A DNA stretch of 64,000 nucleotides from Paraburkholderia fungorum (GTDB lineage Bacteria > Pseudomonadota > Gammaproteobacteria > Burkholderiales > Burkholderiaceae): positions 2,604,001-2,668,000 of the forward strand of contig NZ_FNKP01000001.1 of the NCBI RefSeq assembly GCF_900099835.1. The letters run 5' to 3'. The number at the start of each line of letters is the position of its first letter. Positions within the stretch are counted from its first letter, which is position 1. The position numbers and the translations under genes are program-made. Positions 47,840 to 56,212 of the stretch are shown here, piece after piece. Under the pieces are notes generated by a model. That model was not told the DNA's origin and searched no databases. It was given only the letters and a program-made list of their open reading frames with translations.

Positions 47840-49351
47840 TCAAGCGCTGGCCGTTCGCGCACTCGGTCCCTTGCTCAGCTTCATCCACGCGCTATATACG
47901 ATCGACGCCAACGCAAGTCCCACAAACCAGGCATACGTATAGAGCGTATTGAAGAATGCGGGCACGTTCGGAAACGAAGCCGGAAACGCGGTATGCAGAA
48001 AGCCCGGCAAATTAGGCAATACGCCGATCAGCAACGCTACCACTGCGCCGATATTCCATCCGCCTGTATAGCTGTATTCGCCCTGCTCGTCGAACAGTTC
48101 GCGCATATTGAGCCGTGTGCCGCGAATCAGAAAATAGTCGACCATCAGAATACCCGCCACAGGTCCGAGCAACGCCGAGTAACCGACCAGCCAGGTGAAA
48201 ATATAGCCCTGCGTGGTCGCGAGAATCTTCCACGGCATCATGACGATCGCGATGGTCGCGGTAATCATGCCGCCGACGCGATAAGAAATACCCTTCGGCC
48301 ACAGGCTCGAAAAATCATAAGCTGGTCCGACGAGATTGGCCGCGAGATTGCACGACATCGTGTCGAGCGTGAGAATGATCAGCGCGACGCCGACGCCAAT
48401 GCCGGTCATGCGGCTCGTCAGGTCGATCGGGTCCCAGATTGCCTTGCCGTAGATCACCACCGTGGCGGACGTGACCACGACCGAAATCACCGATAGCAAC
48501 GCCATCGGCACAGGCAAGCCGATGGTCTGTCCGATGATCTGATCACGCTGCGTTTTCGCGAAGCGCGTGAAGTCGGGAATGTTCAACGCGAGCGTCGCCC
48601 AGAAGCCGACCATCGCGGTGAGGCTTGGCCAGAACGTGACCCAGAACATGCCTTCCTTCTTGCCGCCCGGCACGAATTGCGACGGCGCCGACAGCATCGA
48701 GCCGAGCCCGCCCGCTTTCGAAGTCGCCCACCACACCAGCGCGATACACATCACGATCTTGATCGGCGCGGACCAGCTTTCGAGCCGTCGAATTGCTTCG
48801 GTGCCGTGCACGATGAAATAAATCTGCAATGCCCAGAAAACCAGGAAGCACGCGAGTTGCGCAATCGAGATGCCGAGGAACGGCAGCGCGTCGCCATGCA
48901 ATGCATTGTTGGTGAGAATGTTTAACAGCGTGTAGATCGCGCTGCCGCCGAGCCAGGTTTGAATCCCATACCAGCCACACGCGACGATCGCCCGTAGCAA
49001 CGCAGGCAGTTTCGCGCCGCTCGTGCCGAACGACGAGCGCACCAGCACCGCGTACGGAATGCCGTGTTTGGCGCCTGCGTGGCCGATCAGCAGCATCGGT
49101 ACCAGCACGATCAGATTGCCGAGCAGCACGGTCACGACGGCCTGCCACGGCGACATGCCCTGCTCGGTCAAGCCGGCGGCCAGCATGTACGACGCGATGT
49201 TCATCACCATCCCCACCCACAACGCGGCGAAGTGATACCACCGCCACGTTCGCTGTGCGGGGCCGGTCGGCGCAAGATCGTCGTTGTATAGATCGCTGCC
49301 TTGCGCGCCGGCCGCGAATTGCGGATCGACGGATTGCGCTGTCTGCTTCAT
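47840..49351 (-). CDS. NCS1-family nucleobase:cation symporter
   Basis: A 503-residue inner-membrane importer with 12 predicted spans. Typical NCS1 blocks are SYMLAAGLTEQGMSPWQAVVTVLLGNLIVLVPMLLIGHAG, FGTSGAKLPALLRAIVACGWYGIQTWLGG and NIPDFTRFAKTQRDQIIGQ. Because it sits between dihydropyrimidinase and PreA, uracil, thymine or a hydantoin is the likely substrate. Starts 83 bases upstream of the dihydropyrimidinase gene end-to-start. Confidence 0.93.
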   Translation of the reverse strand: MKQTAQSVDPQFAAGAQGSDLYNDDLAPTGPAQRTWRWYHFAALWVGMVMNIASYMLAAGLTEQGMSPWQAVVTVLLGNLIVLVPMLLIGHAGAKHGIPYAVLVRSSFGTSGAKLPALLRAIVACGWYGIQTWLGGSAIYTLLNILTNNALHGDALPFLGISIAQLACFLVFWALQIYFIVHGTEAIRRLESWSAPIKIVMCIALVWWATSKAGGLGSMLSAPSQFVPGGKKEGMFWVTFWPSLTAMVGFWATLALNIPDFTRFAKTQRDQIIGQTIGLPVPMALLSVISVVVTSATVVIYGKAIWDPIDLTSRMTGIGVGVALIILTLDTMSCNLAANLVGPAYDFSSLWPKGISYRVGGMITATIAIVMMPWKILATTQGYIFTWLVGYSALLGPVAGILMVDYFLIRGTRLNMRELFDEQGEYSYTGGWNIGAVVALLIGVLPNLPGFLHTAFPASFPNVPAFFNTLYTYAWFVGLALASIVYSAWMKLSKGPSARTASA

Positions 49352-49470
49352 CGAAAGATCTCCACGTGATCGTTGAGGCCCGCCACGCTTCTGGTGGCGT
49401 GTCGGGCCTTTGGGGAACGACAGGTTCAGTACAGCGCGTTGCTAGATCGCTTCGTGTTTCATGCCGTGTT

Positions 49471-50817
49471 TCATGCGGCTTTAGCCGCGTGCGCATGTGC
49501 GCCAGCAGTAGCTGCAGCTTCGCCTTCGACTTCGGCCGCCGTCACATCCGATGCAGCATTCACGCGCGCCGGATTGTTCGGATGTGTAGTCCAGTTCGCG
49601 TATTCGCCGTTGTCCACGCGCTCCATCGTGATGCACTGCTCGACCGGACACACATGCATGCACAGATTGCAGCCGACACATTCGGAGTCCATCACTTCAA
49701 AATGCCGAACGCCATCTTTTTCTTTCATGATCGCCTGATGCGCGGTGTCCTCGCATGCGATATGGCACAGCCCGCACTGAATGCACTTGTCCTGATCGAT
49801 GCGCGCCTTGATGTCGTATTTGAGGTTCAGGTATTTCCAGTCGGTGACGTTGGGCACCGCGCGGCCGCGAATGTCGTCGAGCGTGGCGTAGCCTTTTTCG
49901 TCCATCCAGTTCGAGAGGCCGTCGGCGAGATCGGACACGATGCGAAAACCGTAGTGCATCGCCGCCGTGCAAACCTGCACGCTGCCCGCGCCAAGCACCA
50001 TGAATTCGGCGGCGTCGCGCCAGGTGGAAATGCCGCCAATGCCGGAAATCGGCAGATCCGGCGTTTCCGGGTCGCGTGCGATTTCGGCGACCATGTTCAG
50101 CGCAATCGGCTTCACGGCTGGCCCGCAGTAGCCGCCGTGCGTGCCTTTGCCATCGACCATCGGCAATGGCGACATCGCGTCGAGATCCACTGCGACGATC
50201 GAGTTGATCGTGTTGATCAGCGACACGCCATCTGCGCCGCCTTTAAAAGCCGCGCGCGAGCCGACACGGATGTCGGTAATGTTCGGCGTGAGCTTCACGA
50301 GACACGGCAGCTTCGAGCCTTCCTTGACCCAGCGCGTGACCATTTCGATGTACTCGGGCACCTGTCCCACCGCTGCGCCCATACCGCGTTCGCTCATGCC
50401 GTGCGGGCAACCGAAATTCAATTCGACCGCATCGGCGCCGGTGTCTTCGACCAGCGGCAGAATCCATTTCCAGTCGCGTTCATTGCACGGCACCATCAGC
50501 GAGACGATCATGGCGCGGTCGGGCCAGTCGCGTTTGACTTGCGCGATCTCACGCAGGTTGACGTCGAGCGGACGGTCGGTGATCAATTCGATATTGTTCA
50601 AACCCGCGATACGCTGACCGTTCCATTGCACCGCGCCGTAACGCGAGCTGACGTTCACCACATGCGGGTCGAGGCCGAGCGTCTTCCAGACCACACCGCC
50701 CCAGCCCGCTTCGAATGCGCGGTTCACGTTATAGGCTTTGTCGGTCGGCGGTGCGGACGCGAGCCAGAAAGGATTCGGCGAAGTGATGCCGGCAATCGTA
50801 CAGCGCAGATCGGCCAT
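49471..50817 (-). CDS. preA: NAD-dependent dihydropyrimidine dehydrogenase, subunit PreA
   Basis: A 448-residue subunit that reduces uracil and thymine to the dihydro forms. The FMN-binding dihydroorotate-dehydrogenase-like barrel occupies about 1-320 (ITSPNPFWLASAPPTDKAYNV near the start; LNFGCPHGMSERGMGAAVGQ; ISGIGGISTWRDAAEF). Two 4Fe-4S motifs follow: CIQCGLCHIACEDTAHQA and CVGCNLCMHVCPVEQC. The His/Ala-rich end is likely disordered. It works with PreT encoded just upstream. Confidence 0.95.
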   Translation of the reverse strand: MADLRCTIAGITSPNPFWLASAPPTDKAYNVNRAFEAGWGGVVWKTLGLDPHVVNVSSRYGAVQWNGQRIAGLNNIELITDRPLDVNLREIAQVKRDWPDRAMIVSLMVPCNERDWKWILPLVEDTGADAVELNFGCPHGMSERGMGAAVGQVPEYIEMVTRWVKEGSKLPCLVKLTPNITDIRVGSRAAFKGGADGVSLINTINSIVAVDLDAMSPLPMVDGKGTHGGYCGPAVKPIALNMVAEIARDPETPDLPISGIGGISTWRDAAEFMVLGAGSVQVCTAAMHYGFRIVSDLADGLSNWMDEKGYATLDDIRGRAVPNVTDWKYLNLKYDIKARIDQDKCIQCGLCHIACEDTAHQAIMKEKDGVRHFEVMDSECVGCNLCMHVCPVEQCITMERVDNGEYANWTTHPNNPARVNAASDVTAAEVEGEAAATAGAHAHAAKAA

Positions 50818-50889
50818 GTTCGGCTCCTTGGAGACTGCTGTTTTTTGTATGCTTGCGGATGCGTTTTTCGTGTGTTCGCGCGGACCAGG

Positions 50890-52239
50890 CTAAGCGGCCT
50901 TGATCGCGGTGCGGGCGAATTGCGCATCGATTGCAGCGGCCGCGATCTTGCCGTCCTGCACCGCCTGCACAGTCAGATCGACACCGCCTGTCGCCGCGCA
51001 ATCGCCCCCCGCCCACACGCCGGACAACGACGTTTGCCCGCTCGCATCGACCGCGATGCGGCTGCCGTCGAGCGTCAACAACTCGCGCTCGATACCGACC
51101 GCCACCAGCGTTTGCCCGATCGCCTTGAGCACCATGTCGGCCTCGACGACGAAGCGCTCCTGCGCGCCATCGCTCGACGTGCGTTCGAATTCGACACCCG
51201 TTACCGCGTTTTCTGCACCGATCAAGCGCGTCGGCGTGGCATGGGTGATCAACGTGACGCCGTTGGTCTGCGCGAAATCGCGCTCGGCCCACGTCGCGCT
51301 CATCGACTCGACACCGCGCCGGTACACCATCGTCACCGATGTCGCGCCGAGCTTGCGGCTTTGCACCGCCGCATCCACCGCCGTATTGCCGCCGCCGATC
51401 ACGACCACCCGACGTCCCACCGGCACCGTTCCGAGGTCGCTCGCGGTACGGATCTGTTCGATGAAATCCACCGCGTTCATCACGCCGTTCAGGTCCTCGC
51501 CGTGCATCGCGAGCGAGCGCACGCCCGTGAGTCCGATGGCAAGAAACACCGCGTCGTATTGCTGCCGCAAAGTATCGAGTTGAATATCACGCCCAAGCGC
51601 AACGCCATGCTCGATTTCAATTCCGCCGACGGAGCACAGCCACGCCACTTCACGCTGCGCGAAATCGTCGACGGTTTTATAAGCGGCGATACCGTATTCG
51701 TTCAGACCACCTGCCTTTTCATGCGCGTCGTAAATCGTCACGCGATGACCCGCCAGCGCCAGACGATGCGCACAGGCCAGCCCCGCCGGCCCCGCCCCGA
51801 CCACGGCGACATGTCGCCCCGTTTCAGCGGCACGCCTGAACAGGGACTCGCCGCGCGCCATCGCCCAATCCGTTGCATGCCGTTGCAATGCGCCGATGGC
51901 AACAGGCTTCGCATCCTGGTGATTACGCACGCATGCGCCTTCGCAAAGAATCTCGGTGGGGCAAACGCGCGCGCACATGCCGCCCATCGGATTGGCTGAC
52001 AGAATATCCACCGCCGCGCCCTTCAGATTGCCGTTGCCGATCTTGCGGATGAAGCTGGGAATGTCGATCTGCGTCGGACACGCGTTCACGCACGGCGCGT
52101 CGTAACAGTAGTGGCAACGGCTCGCTGCGGCTGCCGCCGCGCTCGCGTCGAGCAACGGCGCGATGTCGGAGAACTCGCACGAAAGCTGCTCGGGCGATAA
52201 CCGTTGAGCGGCTATATCGCCAGTTTGCTTGATGGCCAT
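50890..52239 (-). CDS. preT: NAD-dependent dihydropyrimidine dehydrogenase, subunit PreT
   Basis: A 449-residue flavoprotein that passes electrons from NADH to PreA. The N-terminal iron-sulphur motif is CHYCYDAPCVNACPTQIDIP, followed by CARVCPTEILCEGAC. FAD binding is VAVVGAGPAGLACAHRLA and NAD binding VVVIGGGNTAVDAAVQ. I chose the ATG at 52239 (MAIKQTG), which has GAAGGAA upstream; the frame extends 24 codons further. It is followed after 72 bases by preA. Confidence 0.94.
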   Translation of the reverse strand: MAIKQTGDIAAQRLSPEQLSCEFSDIAPLLDASAAAAAASRCHYCYDAPCVNACPTQIDIPSFIRKIGNGNLKGAAVDILSANPMGGMCARVCPTEILCEGACVRNHQDAKPVAIGALQRHATDWAMARGESLFRRAAETGRHVAVVGAGPAGLACAHRLALAGHRVTIYDAHEKAGGLNEYGIAAYKTVDDFAQREVAWLCSVGGIEIEHGVALGRDIQLDTLRQQYDAVFLAIGLTGVRSLAMHGEDLNGVMNAVDFIEQIRTASDLGTVPVGRRVVVIGGGNTAVDAAVQSRKLGATSVTMVYRRGVESMSATWAERDFAQTNGVTLITHATPTRLIGAENAVTGVEFERTSSDGAQERFVVEADMVLKAIGQTLVAVGIERELLTLDGSRIAVDASGQTSLSGVWAGGDCAATGGVDLTVQAVQDGKIAAAAIDAQFARTAIKAA

Positions 52240-52367
52240 ACACGTTCCTTCTTCGATGTGAGGACGTAGCCGTACCTGCCGGCTGCGCTGCGAGCGGAGT
52301 CGGGACGGCATGTTTTATGGGCACTACGATGACTGACGGCCAGCGTCTGGCCGGACCCGCTACGGCG

Positions 52368-53648
52368 TTATGAAACCGGCTCGCACGCTCGTTCAAGCAT
52401 GGCATGCAGCAAAACGTTCGCGCCTGCCTCGATCCATTCGAAGGTGGCGTCCTCGACTTCGTTATGGCTGATGCCGTCGACACACGGCACGAACACCATC
52501 GAAGTCGGCGCGACCTGCGACAGATAACACGCATCGTGTCCCGCACCGGACACCATGTTGCGATGCGGATAACCAAAGCGTTCGGCTGCTGCGCGCACCG
52601 ACTTCACGCACGCTTCGTTGAACGCGATCGGCGCGTAGTAAAAGATCTGTTCGAGTTCAGTTTGCAGACCGATGCCGTCCGCAATCTCAGCCACGCCTTT
52701 GCGCAAGGCGGCGTCCATTTTTGCGAGCACTGCATCGTCGGGATGACGGAAATCGACGGTGAAAAACACACGGCCCGGAATCACGTTGCGCGAGTTCGGA
52801 TAGACCTGCAGCATGCCGACCGTCGCGCAGGCCAGCGGCGCGTTCTCGAGTCCGATACGGTTGACGAGATCGACGACACGCGCAGCACCGAGCAACGCAT
52901 CGCGACGACGCGGCATCGGCGTCGGGCCCGCGTGCGCTTCCTGCCCGGTCAGCGTGATTTCGTACCAGCGCTGACCTTGCGCATCGGTCACGACGCCAAT
53001 GGTTTTCTGTTCGGCCTCGAGAATCGGCCCTTGCTCGATATGCAATTCGAACGCCGCATGCAACGGCCGGCCACCGCACGGAACATCGCCTGCGTAACCG
53101 ATGCGCTCGAGTTCTTCGCCGATGGTTTTGCCGTCGACGTCCTTGCGCGAGAGTCCGTATTCCAGCGAGAACTCGCCAGCGAATACACCGGAGGCGACCA
53201 TCGCCGGTGCGAAGCGCGAGCCTTCCTCGTTGGTCCAGATCACGACCTCGACAGGGTGCTCGGTTTCGATCCCGTGGTCGTTCAGGCTGCGGATCACTTC
53301 GAGGCCGCCCAGCACCCCGTAGATGCCGTCAAAACGGCCGCCGGTAGGCTGAGAGTCCGCGTGCGAGCCGGTCATTACCGGCAGTGCATCCGGGTTGCGT
53401 CCGGCGCGGCGCATGAACACGTTGCCCATCTGATCGACGGTGACCGTGCAACCGGCCTCCTTCGCCCAGCTCACGATCAGATCGCGTCCCTGCTTGTCGA
53501 GGTCGGTGAGTGCGAGACGGCACACGCCGCCTTTGGGCGTCGCACCGATCTTCGCCATCGTCATCAGGCTATCCCACAACCGCTTGCCGTCGACCTTGAT
53601 CGACGTGCTCAATTCCGCGCGCTTCAATGCTTCGGATACCGCATTCAT
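52368..53648 (-). CDS. Zn-dependent amidohydrolase (N-carbamoyl-beta-alanine amidase, M20 type)
   Basis: A 426-residue M20-family hydrolase, most likely the third enzyme of reductive pyrimidine breakdown, giving beta-alanine, CO2 and ammonia. Metal motifs are GSHADSQPTGGRFDGIYGVLGG and NEEGSRFAP; AGHDACYL and a late His in the helix SHNEVEDATFEWIEAGA complete the site. The start at 53648 has AAAGGAG. It is the first gene of the operon that runs down to the dihydropyrimidinase, directly facing the RutR-like regulator. Confidence 0.92.
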   Translation of the reverse strand: MNAVSEALKRAELSTSIKVDGKRLWDSLMTMAKIGATPKGGVCRLALTDLDKQGRDLIVSWAKEAGCTVTVDQMGNVFMRRAGRNPDALPVMTGSHADSQPTGGRFDGIYGVLGGLEVIRSLNDHGIETEHPVEVVIWTNEEGSRFAPAMVASGVFAGEFSLEYGLSRKDVDGKTIGEELERIGYAGDVPCGGRPLHAAFELHIEQGPILEAEQKTIGVVTDAQGQRWYEITLTGQEAHAGPTPMPRRRDALLGAARVVDLVNRIGLENAPLACATVGMLQVYPNSRNVIPGRVFFTVDFRHPDDAVLAKMDAALRKGVAEIADGIGLQTELEQIFYYAPIAFNEACVKSVRAAAERFGYPHRNMVSGAGHDACYLSQVAPTSMVFVPCVDGISHNEVEDATFEWIEAGANVLLHAMLERACEPVS

Positions 53649-53797
53649 TCGTCTCGCTCCTTTCGGTGAACCGACGTGAAACTGGTGCATCGGCGACGGG
53701 TTTTGGGGCGTCGCCGCACGGCGTCGGTGCAGATTCGCCACACCGGATCGCGTCATCAACAAAGGGCTAACCCTGGGGCATCGCCCGCTCTGCCAAT

Positions 53798-53815
53798 CCT
53801 GTCCAGTTGGACAGG
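53798..53815. promoter_or_regulatory. RutR-type operator
   Basis: A perfect 8-2-8 palindrome CCTGTCCA-GT-TGGACAGG. It resembles the E. coli RutR site TTGACCA-N2-TGGTCAA in architecture and core. It lies between the pyrimidine operon (minus) and the RutR-like gene (plus), 150 and 136 bases from their starts. Confidence 0.7.
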
Positions 53816-53950
53816 TTGTAGACGATTAAGCCTGCCAGATCAACACCTTTCGTACGGCGAGAAACATAGCGAGAAGCGTGCCATTGCACTGCAGCACGGC
53901 GTTTTCACACATGACGATTGCGCGTGTGAGCGTCGGTCCAAACGACTAGA

Positions 53951-54733
53951 ATGAAGCGCGACGCGGCGCAGATGCCGGCGAAGGCAAACATGAGAGACGA
54001 CGACGTGGCGGCCGACATCACCGAAACCGACGAAACGCGCGCGCCATTGCGGCGGCGCAAGGCACACATTCGTGAGTCGAACGAGGCGCATCTTCTGGCG
54101 TGCGCGGAAGCGGTTTTCGCCGAACGGGGACTCGACGGCACCAGTACGGCGATGATCGCCGAGCGTGCTGGCTTACCAAAAGCTAACGTGCACTACTACT
54201 TTCCGACCAAGCTCGCGCTGTACCGGCGCGTGCTCGAAGACCTGTTCGAAGACTGGCATCGTGCAGCGGATACGTTCGAATGCAGTGACGATCCGGTTGA
54301 AGCGATTGGTGGGTACGTGCGCGCGAAAATGGAATTGTCGCGGCGCCGGCCGTTAGGCTCGAAGGTATGGGCCAGCGAAATCATTCACGGCGCCGTGCAT
54401 ATGGAAGACATTCTCACGGGACGTGTGAAGCCGTGGCTCGACAGCCGAGTGAAAGTGATCGACGACTGGATTGCGCGCGGCCTGCTCGCGCCGGTGAATG
54501 CGCAGACGTTGATGTACATGATCTGGGCGACCACCCAGCATTACGCCGACTTCGACGCGCAGATTCGTGCACTCAAGGGCAAGCGCGCGTTGACGCAGAA
54601 AGCGTTCGAAGCGACGACGGAGGAAGTCGTGCAGTTGGTGATTCGTGCGTGCGGGGCGGTGTCGCCTGCAGTTGCTGGCTCGCGCTCACGGCCGCGTTCG
54701 GAAAATGAAAATAGCGCGGAGTCTTCAGGCTGA
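53951..54733 (+). CDS. RutR-like TetR-family regulator
   Basis: A 260-residue TetR-family protein. The helix-turn-helix is EAVFAERGLDGTSTAMIAERAGLPKANVHYYFPTK, preceded by a 40-residue polar extension. The ligand-binding half with LGSKVWASEIIHGAVHMEDIL and LMYMIWATTQHYADFDAQI follows RutR. E. coli RutR binds uracil and represses pyrimidine catabolism. Divergence from a pyrimidine-degradation operon and the RutR-like palindrome support the same role. Confidence 0.88.
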   Translation: MKRDAAQMPAKANMRDDDVAADITETDETRAPLRRRKAHIRESNEAHLLACAEAVFAERGLDGTSTAMIAERAGLPKANVHYYFPTKLALYRRVLEDLFEDWHRAADTFECSDDPVEAIGGYVRAKMELSRRRPLGSKVWASEIIHGAVHMEDILTGRVKPWLDSRVKVIDDWIARGLLAPVNAQTLMYMIWATTQHYADFDAQIRALKGKRALTQKAFEATTEEVVQLVIRACGAVSPAVAGSRSRPRSENENSAESSG

Positions 54734-54783
54734 AGCGTGTAAAGAGACCGCGAGCAGGTCGAACAACAATCATAAGGTGATTC

Positions 54784-55635
54784 ATGCAGAACCCCGTTTC
54801 CGGCACTGCCGCCACGATCGTCGATACGTCGGCTAGCAGCTTTGCCGACCTGCCCGCCACGGTCTCGCACGGGCCGTTGCGCATCGAATACCGGTGGATC
54901 AACGAGGCAGCGGCAGAGGCGCCGATTGCTGTGTTCCTGCACGAAGGACTCGGCTCGATCGCCATGTGGCGCGACTGGCCGCAAGCGCTGTGCGAGCGAC
55001 TCGGCATGCGCGGCCTCGTCTATTCGCGGCCCGGTTACGGACTGTCTACGCCGCGTCCGCGAGAAGTGAAATGGCCCGTCGATTACATGACGGCGCAAGC
55101 GCATGAGATCCTCCCCGAGTTGCTCGATTCGCTTCAAATCGGCATCACGGAGCGCAAACGGATGTGGGTGATCGGCCATAGCGACGGCGGCTCGATCGCG
55201 CTGCTGTATGCAGCGTTGCATCCCGATGCGCTGGCGGGCGCAGTCGTCATCGCGCCGCACGTGTTTGTCGAGGACATCTCGGTGCAAGGCATCGTGCAAA
55301 CGAAGCAGCTTTACGAAACCACCGACTTGCGCGACAAACTCGCCCGGTATCACGCGGACGTCGACTCCGCCTTCTACGGCTGGAGCGACATCTGGTTGAA
55401 TCCCGACTTCAGGCAATGGACGATCGGCGCGGAACTGTTGGCGATTCATCAGCCGCTACTCGCGATACAGGGACACGACGACCACTACGGCACGATGGCC
55501 CAGATCGACAGGATCGCAGAGCGCGTTTTGCATACGCGACTGGTCAAGCTCGACGCTTGCGGACACTCACCGCATCGCGATGCGCCGGACAGGTTGAACG
55601 ATGCAATTGCGGAATTCATTTCATCGCGGCGTTAA
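54784..55635 (+). CDS. Alpha/beta hydrolase
   Basis: A 283-residue cytoplasmic hydrolase. The nucleophile elbow is GHSDGGS with Ser133; the likely acid is Asp232/233 in IQGHDDHYG and the base His261 in ACGHSPHRD. The oxyanion region is FLHEGLGSIAMWRDWP. It follows the RutR-like gene by 50 bases on the same strand, so it may belong to the same regulon, perhaps in aminoacrylate-type or ester cleavage as with RutD; no sequence feature shows this directly. Confidence 0.86.
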   Translation: MQNPVSGTAATIVDTSASSFADLPATVSHGPLRIEYRWINEAAAEAPIAVFLHEGLGSIAMWRDWPQALCERLGMRGLVYSRPGYGLSTPRPREVKWPVDYMTAQAHEILPELLDSLQIGITERKRMWVIGHSDGGSIALLYAALHPDALAGAVVIAPHVFVEDISVQGIVQTKQLYETTDLRDKLARYHADVDSAFYGWSDIWLNPDFRQWTIGAELLAIHQPLLAIQGHDDHYGTMAQIDRIAERVLHTRLVKLDACGHSPHRDAPDRLNDAIAEFISSRR

Positions 55636-55808
55636 TGGGTCAGCGGAGAGTTGCCGGGCAAACTTACCGCCGCGTTCCTGCCTCGACCGACTTTCCATTC
55701 CTCACCACCTCTTCACAAAACTTACACAGGTCAGCGATTAAGCTGCTGCATCGCTGACCTCGGCACACGCATGCCCTGGCAAGCCTTCCCCATGTCGGAG
55801 ACATTGTC

Positions 55809-56138
55809 ATGTCCGTTGTGCCGAAGCTCGCTCCTGTTTTACAGCGCAAACGTTTGGCATTCGCATTGATCGCCGCGTCGCTTTGCATGTCGATCGCAGC
55901 GTGCGGTAACGACGACAAACCGGACGACGCTGCCGCAACCAGTTCGAGTTCCACCGATAGTCCCGCTGACAACAGCAGCACGCAGGCAGCGACGCAAGAC
56001 AACCCGCTAGCCGCCTCGTCCGCGCCTTCAGCCGTTACGATTCAAACCCCTGCCCTACCCGCATCTGGTTCCGACGCTGCATTGTCTGCCACTGCGTCAA
56101 CCCCGCTCGCCACACCCGTCATCCATACCGTCGACTGA
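55809..56138 (+). CDS. Small hypothetical lipoprotein
   Basis: A 109-residue protein with a signal (LAFALIAASLCMSIAAC, lipobox Cys about 32) followed by GNDDKPDD and an Ala/Ser/Thr-rich low-complexity tail. No family recognised. It lies 74 bases before the phospholipase C gene on the same strand and may be co-transcribed. Confidence 0.62.
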   Translation: MSVVPKLAPVLQRKRLAFALIAASLCMSIAACGNDDKPDDAAATSSSSTDSPADNSSTQAATQDNPLAASSAPSAVTIQTPALPASGSDAALSATASTPLATPVIHTVD

Positions 56139-56212
56139 TCGCGCGCCGCTCACGCTCGCGCGCGCTGTTTCGTTCTGTTCCGTTCCTCCACCGAAGATCG
56201 AGAGCCATAACC

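Noticed and set aside
49255..51999. 914-codon plus-strand open frame across preA and preT
   Set aside because: It spans two certain genes on the other strand and the gap between them; no domain, no ribosome site.
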